Shown piece after piece: positions 32,169-40,418 of a stretch of DNA of 64,000 nt (within the stretch, counting starts at the first letter, position 1; the number at the start of each line of letters is the position of its first letter). This DNA is from an uncultured Acidilobus sp. JCHS (GTDB lineage Archaea; Thermoproteota; Thermoprotei_A; Sulfolobales; Acidilobaceae), in the NCBI GenBank assembly GCA_000495735.1, contig AYMD01000002.1, forward strand, positions 323,278 to 387,277, in the 5' to 3' direction. The notes beneath the pieces were generated by a model, which searched no databases, was not told the origin of the DNA, and saw only the letters and a program-made list of their open reading frames with translations. The translations under genes were made by a program, and so were the position numbers.

Positions 32169-33227
32169 ATGGCCGATGTTGAGGTGGCAGGCCTTGGCGT
32201 CGCAGGCTCGCTGCTGGCCGCGGAGCTAGCGAGGAGGGGGTTCAGGGTCATAGGCTTTGACCCAGTGGCCAGGTACGAGAAGCCTTGTGGCGAGCAGGTG
32301 ACCTTAGAGCCCAGCTTCGCTAAGCTCCTGGAGACCCTGGACGTAATAAAGTCTGTCGTGAGGGAAGTCGATATACTTATAGATGGTGAACATGTGACTT
32401 CAGTCAGCCTAAAGGGCGCGCCCAAGTGGGTAATTATCGACAAGCCTCGCCTAGTGGCAGGCCTAAGGGACGAGGCCGAGGGCCTGGGCGTCACCGTGGT
32501 CAGGTCTAGCTGGCCTGGGCCCGGGAAGGCCGCGGTCTCAGTCGACGCGAGGGGGCCCTACTCTGTATCAAGCTTGAGCAGCGTGTTGGCGTTAAGGCTG
32601 ATAGCTAAGGTCGATCGATGGAACCCCGAGGCGGCATGGCTTGACTTCAGGCCTGAGATGGGCGGCCTTTACTGGGTCTTCCCCTATGACACAGATGGAC
32701 GGCTAGTTAACGCGGGCCTCGGCCTCCTGGGCGTCAGAGACGTAAGTGATCTCAGGACGAGGGCTGAGGAGTACTTGAGGGGGAAGTTTGGGAGCTTTGG
32801 GGTCATTGACCTAAAGGGGGCGCCTATAGCCGTGTTCAGCCCCGTCAGGCTCAGGTCTGGTCACGTCCTGAGGGTGGGCGAGGCGGCAGGCCTCGTGTTG
32901 ACCTGGAGCGGTGAGGGCAACAGGCCGGCTCTCCTGTCTTCGCGGGCCTTGGCAGAAGTTATGTCAAGGCTTGGCCCTGACGACCTAAACCTGGTCGCTG
33001 ACGCGTACTCAAGGTCCATAGGCGACCTTGTTAAAATGACCACTATGTCAAGGGCGCTCACTTACCTGACCTTCTCAATGGGTTCATCACGGTCTTTGAT
33101 GAGAGCCCTGCCTGGATGGTTCTGGACCCTTTACGTAAGGCAGGAGCTCAGCCTTAACGACATAGCTAAGGCCCTCGCCGAAGCTATAGAGTCGGCAAGC
33201 CACATTAAACCTTCAGGGCCCACATAA
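32169..33227 (+). CDS. geranylgeranyl reductase-family FAD-dependent oxidoreductase
   Basis: Flavoprotein of 352 residues. N-terminal FAD-binding Rossmann motif VAGLGVAGSLLAAELARRG (about 6-24), then RYEKPCGEQVT, which carries the Cys-Gly typical of archaeal geranylgeranyl reductases, and mid-protein PEMGGLYWVFPYDTDGRLVN. The C-terminal FAD contact is VGEAAGLVLTWSGEGNRPAL. Likely saturates isoprenoid chains of ether lipids or quinones; a different monooxygenase-like role cannot be ruled out. GGAGG at 32153-32157 precedes ATG 32169; TTG 32166 is the other option. Confidence 0.82.
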   Translation: MADVEVAGLGVAGSLLAAELARRGFRVIGFDPVARYEKPCGEQVTLEPSFAKLLETLDVIKSVVREVDILIDGEHVTSVSLKGAPKWVIIDKPRLVAGLRDEAEGLGVTVVRSSWPGPGKAAVSVDARGPYSVSSLSSVLALRLIAKVDRWNPEAAWLDFRPEMGGLYWVFPYDTDGRLVNAGLGLLGVRDVSDLRTRAEEYLRGKFGSFGVIDLKGAPIAVFSPVRLRSGHVLRVGEAAGLVLTWSGEGNRPALLSSRALAEVMSRLGPDDLNLVADAYSRSIGDLVKMTTMSRALTYLTFSMGSSRSLMRALPGWFWTLYVRQELSLNDIAKALAEAIESASHIKPSGPT

Positions 33228-33341
33228 AGAGGGCCCGATGAGGACTTGGGGGGCCTGAGATTATATGAATGGCTTAGACCAGCCTGAGGGCCTCAAGCAG
33301 CTTTTATTGCAAGGCCTTGCAGCCTAAGCAGGGGGCAGGCG

Positions 33342-34241
33342 TTGGTCACGGTAATCCCTGGCAGCGACACGGTCTCCAAGTCGTTTTCGTCCTCGCTTGC
33401 CTCCCCGCTTGGGGCTAAGCTATGCGAGCCCACATTTAAGACGTTCCCTGACGGAGAGGCCTACGTCAGGTTGCCGTGCGACCTCAGGGGCGAACAGGTA
33501 GTAGTGGTCAAGACTATGGTACCCGATCAGGACAGCTCTCTTGTGCAGGCTTTGCTGATGTCGGACGCGGCAAGGGAGGCCGGCGCTGAGAGCGTGGCGC
33601 TGGTGGCCCCATACATGGCTTACTCAAGGCAGGACAGAGCCTTCCTCGAGGGCGAGCCAGTCAGCATAAGGGCAGTGATGAGGGCCTTATGGTCAGCTGG
33701 CTACTCAGCCCTCGTCACGATCGAGATTCATAAGGAGGAGAGCCTTAAGCACTTCCCAGGTACAGCAGTAAGCGTCAGGCCCTTCGCCTTCATGGCTAAG
33801 GGCTTAGGGCTGGACTCTAGCTACGTAGTCCTGTCGCCTGACATTGGCGCTCTGCCAAGGGCCCGTGATCTGGCCCTGAGCCTGGGCGCCAGCTATGATT
33901 ACATAGAGAAGTTAAGGGACAGGGTCACCGGTGAGGTGAGCATGAGACCCAAGGAGCTCAGCGTGAGCAACAAAAAGGTCGTTATAGTTGACGACATAAT
34001 AAGCACGGGAACTACTGTGGCCAAGGCGGCCCAGATGCTGAGGTCTATGGGAGCCGTTGACGTGAAGGTCCTGGTGGCCCATGCGCTCCTGGTCCCTGGC
34101 GCTGAGGGGAGGCTGCTCGAGGCAGGCATTACGAGGGTTTACGCCGCCAACACCACGCCAGTGACCTCCGCTATGGTCTCCCAAATTGACGTAGCGCCCT
34201 TGGCAGCTGACGCCCTAAGGTCACTGCTGAAGGTGGCCTAG
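33342..34241 (+). CDS. prs: ribose-phosphate pyrophosphokinase (PRPP synthetase)
   Basis: Makes PRPP from ribose-5-phosphate and ATP for nucleotide synthesis. 299 residues, archaeal length. Seen: FPDGEAYVRLPCDL (about 32-45), PYMAYSRQDRAFLEGEPVS (ATP/flexible loop, about 90-108), TIEIHKEESL, ISPDIGALPRA-like region LSPDIGALPRARDL, and the PRPP-binding loop VIVDDIISTGTTV (about 208-220). Start TTG 33342 preceded by GGGGGCAGG. Converges with the GfcR-like regulator gene, sharing a 4-bp CTAG stop overlap; both concern PRPP chemistry. Confidence 0.95.
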   Translation: MVTVIPGSDTVSKSFSSSLASPLGAKLCEPTFKTFPDGEAYVRLPCDLRGEQVVVVKTMVPDQDSSLVQALLMSDAAREAGAESVALVAPYMAYSRQDRAFLEGEPVSIRAVMRALWSAGYSALVTIEIHKEESLKHFPGTAVSVRPFAFMAKGLGLDSSYVVLSPDIGALPRARDLALSLGASYDYIEKLRDRVTGEVSMRPKELSVSNKKVVIVDDIISTGTTVAKAAQMLRSMGAVDVKVLVAHALLVPGAEGRLLEAGITRVYAANTTPVTSAMVSQIDVAPLAADALRSLLKVA

Positions 34242-34933
34242 CCCCTTATCTCAAGGAGCGCCTCAGCGTTGTCAACAACCTTCCAGTCCTCGCCGACACC
34301 CACCACTACGAGGGCCCCCGTGACCCTTGAGCCAGCCTTCCTGGCGAGCTCAACAAGGGCCCTCAGGGTATGACCATGTATGCTGAAGTCGTCAACTAGG
34401 AGGACCTTTGAGTCCTTGGGCAGTTCCCTCCTGGCGACGTAGAACATCGTATAGGAGGCGGGGCCTGAGAAGTAAACGGCCTCAAGCACAGGCTCACCTA
34501 TTGGGGGCTTCTGCTTCCTCGCGACGACTATAGGCTTGCCTGACGCCAGACCTATGGCAGTGGCCAGGCTTATCCCGCCGGCCTCAGGCGTGAGCACCCT
34601 GTCAAAGTGCCCGCCGAACCGCCTAACGGCATACTCAGAGACCAGGGCCAGCGCGTAGGGGTCCAGAGTTACGCCAGCGATGTTGTAGAAGCCTCCATAG
34701 ACCTTAACGGCCTTGGCCACAAGGGACGTGATAACGTCCCTTGAGAGAAGCCTCTCCAGGATCAGCCTAGCGTTGCCCTCCGATGGAAGCGTCGCGCCCG
34801 TGGCATACCTGGACAACATGGGCGCAGGCATGCCGAGAAGCTGGGAGAGCTCCGTCAGCGAGAAGAACCTCCTCGCGGCCCTGAGGAGCTGGGCCGCCCT
34901 GAACCTGTCCGCCTGAGCGACCTCCGGGCCCAT
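34238..34933 (-). CDS. HTH-phosphoribosyltransferase regulator, GfcR/PurR-like
   Basis: 231 residues. N-terminal helix-turn-helix (FFSLTELSQLLGMPAPMLSRYATG, as LTELSQLLGMPAPMLSRY at about 26-43) joined to a type I phosphoribosyltransferase domain with the PRPP loop VLLVDDFSIHGHTLRAL (about 174-190). Archaeal relatives are annotated orotate phosphoribosyltransferase-like but act as transcription regulators (GfcR in haloarchaea). Here it may sense PRPP or nucleobases and control nucleotide or sugar genes. True salvage enzyme activity is less likely given the fused HTH. Start 34933. Confidence 0.85.
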   Translation of the reverse strand: MGPEVAQADRFRAAQLLRAARRFFSLTELSQLLGMPAPMLSRYATGATLPSEGNARLILERLLSRDVITSLVAKAVKVYGGFYNIAGVTLDPYALALVSEYAVRRFGGHFDRVLTPEAGGISLATAIGLASGKPIVVARKQKPPIGEPVLEAVYFSGPASYTMFYVARRELPKDSKVLLVDDFSIHGHTLRALVELARKAGSRVTGALVVVGVGEDWKVVDNAEALLEIRG

Positions 34934-34984
34934 CTGCCTTCAGGGCCCTCAGGGGCTGAACCCCCCTTTTACATTAATAGAAAC

Positions 34985-34993
34985 CTTTTATAC
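34985..34993 (+). promoter_or_regulatory. TATA box before the rpo7-upstream RNA-like region
   Basis: CTTTTATAC preceded by AAAC (BRE-like). Predicted transcription start is about 35012-35018, roughly 275 nt before the Rpo7 start codon. It therefore drives either a separate RNA or an unusually long leader. Confidence 0.55.
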
Positions 34994-35010
34994 TAGTAAC
35001 TTGTTGACAG

Positions 35011-35225
35011 GTCTCATGGACGACCCCTCACCTGATGGGGGCGATGCCCAAGGGCGAGGGTAATGAGGCCGACGAGGGTCATGGCTGCCGTAGATGGGGC
35101 CCCGTGCCGTTGGGCCTGACGGCCGCCCATGACGCCACGGAGGGCGTAAGCTCCCTGCGGCAGGAGGTGGAAGTCCCTAGGCGCAACGAGTGAACGTAAA
35201 CAGACGAGGACGAGCACCTAGGAAC
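35011..35225 (+). ncRNA. candidate structured RNA or long rpo7 leader
   Basis: A GC-rich, non-coding stretch follows the TATA box at 34985. Strong hairpins can be drawn by eye. (1) GTCATGG (35078-35084) with CCATGAC (35127-35133), enclosing CCGT/ACGG and GGCCC/GGGCC (35098-35102 with 35112-35116). (2) A GGAG/CTCC hairpin near 35139-35154. (3) GTCCCTAGGCGC (35173-35184) with GCACCTAGGAAC (35214-35225), 10 of 12 paired. No ORF of note. I could not match it to SRP or RNase P RNA; a GGAAGTCC string recalls RNase P conserved region I, but the layout is wrong. Confidence 0.45.
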
Positions 35226-35288
35226 AAACGGCAGAGAGCTTATAGGCCTCTACAAAACGGCCCTCAAAGGACGAATGGAGGGGGCGAC

Positions 35289-35840
35289 TTGTACGCAGAG
35301 TACACTGTCTACGAGTGGGTCGGAGTGAGGCCTGACCTAGCCTTCACGGGTGACCTAAACAAGGCGGTCCTTGATTCCCTCAGGGAGGAGCTCGAAGGCC
35401 AGGTGGACGAGACCCTCGGCATAATAATCAGCGTCATCGATGCTGAGGTCCAGGGCGACGGAGTTCTTCTCCCTAACGACCCCCAGATCTACTTCCCCGT
35501 GAGGTATCACGTCCTCACGTACGAGCCTGTGCTCCAGGAGGTCAGCATGGGGATAGTGCGTGAGGCCCGGGAGTTTGGAGTCTTCGTGAGCCTAGGCCCT
35601 ACCGACGGCTTCGTTCACAGGAGCCAGCTCATGGACGAGGACGTGGATTATGTAGAGGAGAACAGGTCCTTTAAGGGGAGAGAGACGGGCAGAACGATCT
35701 CAATAGGTGACGTTGTCAGGGTCAGGGTGACCCAGGTGAGCAGGGCCTCAAAGAGGCTCGCGGTAATGAGGATAGGGCTGACCATGAGGCAGCCGTACCT
35801 AGGTAAGGAGGAGTGGCACAGGAAGGAGGCCAGGGGGTGA
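35289..35840 (+). CDS. rpo7: DNA-directed RNA polymerase subunit Rpo7 (RpoE')
   Basis: Stalk subunit of archaeal RNA polymerase (partner of Rpo4), binding nascent RNA. 183 residues from TTG 35289, the usual length. N-terminal tip domain: YAEYTVYEWVGVRPDLAF and LREELEGQVDETLGIIISVI. The C-terminal S1 RNA-binding domain starts near residue 83 with GIVREAREFGVFVSLGPTDGFVHRSQLMD (as REAREFGVFVSLGPTDGFVH). GGAGGGGG lies 5-8 bp before the TTG. The longer in-frame start at 35190 would add 33 Arg-rich residues foreign to the family and is rejected. Confidence 0.93.
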   Translation: MYAEYTVYEWVGVRPDLAFTGDLNKAVLDSLREELEGQVDETLGIIISVIDAEVQGDGVLLPNDPQIYFPVRYHVLTYEPVLQEVSMGIVREAREFGVFVSLGPTDGFVHRSQLMDEDVDYVEENRSFKGRETGRTISIGDVVRVRVTQVSRASKRLAVMRIGLTMRQPYLGKEEWHRKEARG

Positions 35841-35846
35841 AGGGTC

Positions 35847-36194
35847 TTGAGCAGTGGTCAGGAGGGACTTGTTGACTACTCTGAGTTCGCCAGGCTCGAC
35901 CTGAGGGTCGGAAAGGTGTTGTCGGCAGAGCCCGTGCCCAACAGCAGGAAGCTGATAAAGTTAACTGTTGACCTGGGCTCCGAGAAGAGGCAGATACTGG
36001 CTGGCCTTCAGAGGTGGTACAGGCCCGAGGACCTGGTGGGCAGGTACGTGATAGTCGTGGCCAACCTTAAGCCTAGGCAGATGGCTGGGCTCGTCAGCCA
36101 GGGCATGCTTCTGGCGGCCCCCTGCGGGGACTCGGAGAAGCCCGTCATACTTACGGTCGCGGAGCCTGTACAGCCTGGCTCCAAGGTCTGTTAA
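35847..36194 (+). CDS. tRNA-binding OB-fold protein (MetRS beta/CsaA-like)
   Basis: 115 residues forming one EMAP-II-like tRNA-binding domain. Seen: FARLDLRVGKVLSAEPVPNSRKLIKLTVDLG (as LDLRVGKVLSAEPVPNSRKL, about 16-35), VIVVANLKPRQMAGLVSQGM (about 68-87) and ILTVAEPVQPGSKV. Archaeal stand-alone versions are annotated as methionyl-tRNA synthetase beta subunit; they may bind tRNA for MetRS or other synthetases. Start TTG 35847, 6 bp after rpo7, so co-transcribed with it. Confidence 0.88.
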   Translation: MSSGQEGLVDYSEFARLDLRVGKVLSAEPVPNSRKLIKLTVDLGSEKRQILAGLQRWYRPEDLVGRYVIVVANLKPRQMAGLVSQGMLLAAPCGDSEKPVILTVAEPVQPGSKVC

Positions 36195-36264
36195 AGCCCT
36201 TTATCTTTCAGGCTACATCGATCCTAGGGCCCAGCCGTGAAGAGGGTTTTAAGAGGTGACCTAG

Positions 36265-36693
36265 TTGGTCAGGGGTGATCTAGAACCCACGCCAGGAGCT
36301 GGGCCCTGTCTTGAGGACCTGTTCAAGGGAATGAACGGTGACGATGTGGCCGAGCTGTTCTCAACCCTCGTAAACAAGGAGCATAACTACGTAGAGGTGT
36401 TGTTAGGCAAGGATGAGAAGAGGAGGCTTGAGGTCTACGCTAGGTGCTTCGTCTCGCTCAGGTGCCTCGAGGTAATTGAGGTGGTGGCAGAGCTCTGCGG
36501 CAGGGACGTCTCGTTGGAGCCCTTTGAGTGGCCAGAGGTTGACAAGGCTGAGGTCTTGAACGAGTGCCTAAGGCTTTCATCAAGGCCTGAGCCCCCTCTT
36601 AAGGTTCACAGGTTCCTTATGCAACTGGGCTTCGGCGAGCCGCAGGAGGTGCTCGGCTATAGGGTAGTGGAGGAAGGGGAGTTTGAGGCCTGA
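36265..36693 (+). CDS. hypothetical protein preceding XPB helicase
   Basis: 142 residues, unrecognised. Start TTG 36265 with GAGGTGA 5 bp upstream and a TTTTAAG TATA-like element near 36246. Helical and acidic, with several Cys (GPCLEDLFKGM, ARCFVSLRCLEVIEVVAELCG, NECLRL). Could be a helical adaptor domain. The 3' end overlaps the XPB start by 11 bp, suggesting coupled translation and a possible partner role. It is not recognisable as Bax1, the usual archaeal XPB partner, which is larger and normally downstream. Confidence 0.65.
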   Translation: MVRGDLEPTPGAGPCLEDLFKGMNGDDVAELFSTLVNKEHNYVEVLLGKDEKRRLEVYARCFVSLRCLEVIEVVAELCGRDVSLEPFEWPEVDKAEVLNECLRLSSRPEPPLKVHRFLMQLGFGEPQEVLGYRVVEEGEFEA

Positions 36694-38296
36694 GCCCAGG
36701 TTCAGGGTCAAGGGATGGCTGAGCGACGAGGAGTTCAGGCAGCTGCTAGAGTTCTCCAGGTACGTGGGGAGGGAGAGAGGGCTATCTATATTTGAGCTTG
36801 ACGAGAAGAAGCTGGCGGACTCTGCCCTAAGCCCTGCTGAGGTTCTGAGGACCCTCGAGTCCTTCAAGGACAGGATAATGCCTGAGGACTATAAGGACGT
36901 CCGAAGCTACATGGCTGAGAGAGGCTCTATAACTATATCTTATTCTCACGGCAGGCTGACTATATCGTCAAGGGTGTTCCTGAAGCCCCTTATCCAGGAG
37001 CTCGGGAGGCCTGAGGTCAAGTATGATAGCAGCGCCAAGTCATACGTGTCGCCGCCTTACCTCTACGCTGACCTCCTGAGGTTCTTCAGGTCAAAGGGGC
37101 TCCTAGTGAACGACCTGCTGGGGCTAGAGGAGAAGGCTAAGCTGCCGAGGTCCATCACGTTTAAGGGCGAGCTGAGGCCCTATCAGCAGGAGGCCCTAGA
37201 GGCCTGGGGGAAGAACCAGGCCCGTGGCGTGATAGTCCTGCCCACTGGGGCAGGCAAGACGCTGATTGCAGTGGCGGGCATCGCAAGGCTGGGGGTCAAG
37301 ACGCTAATAGTAGTTGTTACTAAGGAACAGGTCAAGCAGTGGCTTGACGCCATATCTAACTTCACGGACGCCGCAGGCCTTCTAGGCGCCTTCTACGGGG
37401 ACGAGAAGAGGCTATCCTACATAACCGTCACGACGTATCAGACGGCCTTTAGGTACGTTGACGACCTGGCTGGCGAGTTCGCCTTCCTTGTATTTGACGA
37501 GGCTCACCACCTTCCGGCTGACAAGTTCAAGGCCATAGCTACTTACATGCCAGCCCCCTTCAGGATGGCCCTCTCAGCGACTGCGGTAAGGGAGGACGGC
37601 AAGCATGAGGAGGTCTTCCCGCTGGTCGGCGGCATAGTCTACCAGAAGGGAGCCGCTGAGCTGATGGAGCAGGGCTACCTGGCCCCCTTCATAATAAGGA
37701 GGGTCACGGTGAAGTTAAGGCCTGATGAACAGAAGGTATATGACGAGCTGAAAAGGAGGTATCAGCTGTTTGCAGCTGGCAGGACGTTCGAGGAGGTACT
37801 GGAGGCCGCTAAGAAGGGCGAGCCCAACGCCATAGAGGCCCTGAGGGTCAGGGCCCAGATGCAGTCAATAATTCAGGAGAGCAGAAGTAAGATAAGTCAG
37901 GCCGTGGACCTGGCCAGGCAGGAGCTCGAGAAAGGCTCCAAGATAATAATTTTCACCCAGTTCAAGAGGCAGGCCGAGGAGATAGCTGAGAAGCTTGGGG
38001 CTTTCCTCATTCACGGCGACATAGATAAGGACAAGAGGCTACGCGCCCTGGAGGCCTTCAAGAGGGCTAAGTCAGGGGTCCTCGTGGTCACGACCGCTGG
38101 AGACGAGGGTCTTGACATACCTGACGCTAACGTCGGGATACTGGTCTCGGGCACCGGTTCAAGGAGGCAATTCATACAGAGGTTAGGGAGACTACTGAGA
38201 CCGGGGCCTGGCAAGACAGCAGTCCTCTACGAGATAGTGGTCAGTGGGACAAGCGAGGTAGCTCAGTCAAGGAGAAGAAGGGAGGCGTTAGGTTAA
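36683..38296 (+). CDS. XPB-family DNA helicase
   Basis: Archaeal relative of TFIIH helicase XPB, 3'-5' SF2 helicase for DNA repair or opening. 537 residues. Seen: N-terminal damage-recognition-like domain, RPYQQEALEAWGKNQARG, Walker A VLPTGAGKTLIAVAG (about 188-202), motif II VFDEAHHLPADK (about 270), SATAVREDGKHEE with the XPB RED motif (about 300), a helical thumb-like insertion near 345-400, then IFTQFKRQAEEIAEKLG, VVTTAGDEGLDIPDANV and QRLGRLLRPGPGK. Start TTG 36683 after GGAAGGGGAG. No Bax1 gene follows. Confidence 0.94.
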   Translation: MRPEPRFRVKGWLSDEEFRQLLEFSRYVGRERGLSIFELDEKKLADSALSPAEVLRTLESFKDRIMPEDYKDVRSYMAERGSITISYSHGRLTISSRVFLKPLIQELGRPEVKYDSSAKSYVSPPYLYADLLRFFRSKGLLVNDLLGLEEKAKLPRSITFKGELRPYQQEALEAWGKNQARGVIVLPTGAGKTLIAVAGIARLGVKTLIVVVTKEQVKQWLDAISNFTDAAGLLGAFYGDEKRLSYITVTTYQTAFRYVDDLAGEFAFLVFDEAHHLPADKFKAIATYMPAPFRMALSATAVREDGKHEEVFPLVGGIVYQKGAAELMEQGYLAPFIIRRVTVKLRPDEQKVYDELKRRYQLFAAGRTFEEVLEAAKKGEPNAIEALRVRAQMQSIIQESRSKISQAVDLARQELEKGSKIIIFTQFKRQAEEIAEKLGAFLIHGDIDKDKRLRALEAFKRAKSGVLVVTTAGDEGLDIPDANVGILVSGTGSRRQFIQRLGRLLRPGPGKTAVLYEIVVSGTSEVAQSRRRREALG

Positions 38297-38309
38297 GCTA
38301 GAGGTTAAG

Positions 38310-39191
38310 CTAGGCCCTCTCTAGGGCCTCCTTGACTAGCTTCGGCACCTCGTAAGGCGTGCGGGCGACCCTGATACCGGCGTCCTCAAGCGCTGCAACC
38401 TTATCCTTGTAAGCGCCTGTGCCCAGCATTATTATCGCTCCCGCGTGGCCCATCCTCTTACCCTCAGGGGCTGTTCTTCCTGCTACGAAGGCCACCACAG
38501 GCTTCTTTATCCTGCCCTCCTTGACCATCCTGGCGACCCTCTCCTCGGCGTCGCCCCCGATTTCACCTATCATCACCACAGCCTTGGTCTGTGGGTCCCT
38601 CTCGAACATCTCTATGACCTCAGGGAACGTTAAGCCCGTCACGGGATCGCCCCCAACGCCTATCACCGTTGACTGGCCGAGCCCGGCCTTCGTCAGGAAG
38701 TAGCTTATCTCATAGGTCAACGTTCCGCTCCTTGACATAACGCCTACCGGGCCAGGCGTGAAAACGTGACCTGGCATTATGCCAACCTTGGTCTTTCCGG
38801 GGTTTATGATGCCGGGGCAGTTGGGACCTATTATCACTGAGCCCTTCTCCTTGGCGTAGTTAACGAACGCCATAGCGTCGTGGACAGGTATGTGCTCAGT
38901 TATAACAACTATCACCTTCATTCCACCGTCCACAGCCTCATAGACGGCGTCCGAGGCGAACTTGGCGGGCACAAATATTATCGAGGTGTTGGCCTCGGGG
39001 TGCTCTTTGACGGCCTCAGCCATGGTGTCATAGACTGGCACGCCTTCAATAGTGCTTCCGCCCTTGCCTGGCGTTACGCCAGCGACTACCTTCGTTCCGT
39101 ACTGAAGCATAAGCTTAGTGTGGAACGACCCCTCCTTGCCAGTTATCCCCTGTACGATCACCCTGGTGTTCTCATCTACCAGTATCCCCAT
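38310..39191 (-). CDS. sucD: succinyl-CoA ligase, alpha subunit
   Basis: Substrate-level phosphorylation step of the citric acid cycle, or its reverse. 293 residues, full length. Seen: [22 protein letters not shown] (as [14 protein letters not shown], CoA-binding), [21 protein letters not shown] (as [16 protein letters not shown], about 121-136), [13 protein letters not shown], and phospho-His in [21 protein letters not shown] (as [10 protein letters not shown], about 246). Start ATG 39191, 12 bp after sucC. Together with methylmalonyl-CoA mutase at 45 kb it would feed propionyl-derived succinyl-CoA into the cycle. Confidence 0.95.
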   Translation of the reverse strand: MGILVDENTRVIVQGITGKEGSFHTKLMLQYGTKVVAGVTPGKGGSTIEGVPVYDTMAEAVKEHPEANTSIIFVPAKFASDAVYEAVDGGMKVIVVITEHIPVHDAMAFVNYAKEKGSVIIGPNCPGIINPGKTKVGIMPGHVFTPGPVGVMSRSGTLTYEISYFLTKAGLGQSTVIGVGGDPVTGLTFPEVIEMFERDPQTKAVVMIGEIGGDAEERVARMVKEGRIKKPVVAFVAGRTAPEGKRMGHAGAIIMLGTGAYKDKVAALEDAGIRVARTPYEVPKLVKEALERA

Positions 39192-39203
39192 GGCCTCTCA
39201 CCC

Positions 39204-40340
39204 TCACAGCTTCTTAAGGTGCTCAAGGGCTTCCAGGGGGTCTGTGTAAGGCTCTATGCCCACCTCCTTTAATATCTGTCTCCCAAGCTCCTCATTAGTG
39301 CCCGTCAGCCTGACCACTAGCGGCTTCGCCCTGTCTCCCAAATTCTTAAGCGCCATGACGATACCCTTGGCAACCTCATCCGCTCTGGTTATGCCGCCGA
39401 AGATGTTTATGAACACCTTCTTAACCTTGGGGTCACTCATCACAAACTCCAGGGCCTCCTTTACGTGTTCGGCCTCCGCGCCGCCTCCAACGTCAAGGAA
39501 GTTGGCGGGTCTCATCCCAAACTCGTAGACGAGATCCATTGTGGTCATGGTTAACCCTGCCCCATTGCCTATAATGCCGACGTCACCGTCGAGCTCCACG
39601 TAGGCTAGGTCCTTATCCCTGGCTGCCATTTCCCTCTCGGTCAGCTCGCCAAGCCTCTCCTTCTGAGTGGCCTCAAACTCCGAGTGCCTGTAGAGACTAT
39701 TGTCATCAACTATTATCCTCACGTCCAGGGGTAGGACCCTGTCAGGCAGCAGGGCCAGCGGGTTGCTCTCCGCCAGCTCAGCGTCGTAGTCCATGAAGAC
39801 CCTGTAGAGGGTCAGCAGGAACGACTCAAAGCTGCTCAGCTGCCTGCCGCTTAGGCCCAGCTGCTTACCGAGGAGCCTGGCCTCGTAGCTCTTGAGCCCC
39901 TTCTCAGGGTCTACATAGTACTTGATTATGGCCTCGGGGTGCTCCCTTGCGATCTCCTCCAGGTCCATACCGCCATACCTGCTGACGAGGACTAGCGGCC
40001 TGCGCTCCGCCCTGTCTATTACGAACCCCGCGTAAAGCTCTACGTCGTGCTTTATGGCCTCCTCAATCAGTAGTATCGAGGGCCTTATCCCCTTTATGGG
40101 CGTCCTGAACATCTGCTGAGCTATCGTTACCGCCTCCTCCACGCTGTTGGCCAACTTGACGCCTCCAGCCTTGCCTCTGCCAGCTACTAGGACCTGGGCC
40201 TTAACTACAAGGGGTGGCTTAATGCCAGCGGACTCGATAGCTTTCCTTATGTCATCCCCTTCCTTTACAATGACCCCCCTTGGCGTCTCGAACCCGTACT
40301 TTCTCACTATCTCCTTGGCCTCATACTCGAACAGCTTCAA
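39204..40340 (-). CDS. sucC: succinyl-CoA ligase, beta subunit
   Basis: ATP-grasp beta subunit of the same enzyme, 378 residues. Seen: KLFEYEAKEIVRKYGFETPRG, KAQVLVAGRGKAGGVKLA (about 47-64, nucleotide loop), IEEAIKHDVELYAGFVIDR, AESNPLALLPDRV (about 196), GNGAGLTMTTMDLVYEFG and NIFGGITRADEVAKG. Start TTG 40340 is the residue-1 position of the family's usual MxLxEYEAK N-terminus. First gene of a two-gene sucCD operon on the minus strand; promoter TATA probably CTTATTAATC near 40375-40385. Confidence 0.95.
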   Translation of the reverse strand: MKLFEYEAKEIVRKYGFETPRGVIVKEGDDIRKAIESAGIKPPLVVKAQVLVAGRGKAGGVKLANSVEEAVTIAQQMFRTPIKGIRPSILLIEEAIKHDVELYAGFVIDRAERRPLVLVSRYGGMDLEEIAREHPEAIIKYYVDPEKGLKSYEARLLGKQLGLSGRQLSSFESFLLTLYRVFMDYDAELAESNPLALLPDRVLPLDVRIIVDDNSLYRHSEFEATQKERLGELTEREMAARDKDLAYVELDGDVGIIGNGAGLTMTTMDLVYEFGMRPANFLDVGGGAEAEHVKEALEFVMSDPKVKKVFINIFGGITRADEVAKGIVMALKNLGDRAKPLVVRLTGTNEELGRQILKEVGIEPYTDPLEALEHLKKL

Positions 40341-40418
40341 CTAGAGGGCACCCTCCTGCGCCCATGTAGCAATGATTAATAAGCAGTACATGAGCGGCCA
40401 CAGGTACGGAAAAATGCC

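Noticed and set aside
35165..35215. Identification of the rpo7-upstream element as RNase P RNA
   Set aside because: A GGAAGTCC string resembles conserved region I, but the other conserved regions are not in the right order; no assignment made.
35190..35288. Longer N-terminus for Rpo7
   Set aside because: The 33 extra residues are Arg/Asn-rich and absent from the family, overlap the RNA-like stem at 35214-35225, and TTG 35289 has a good GGAGG.
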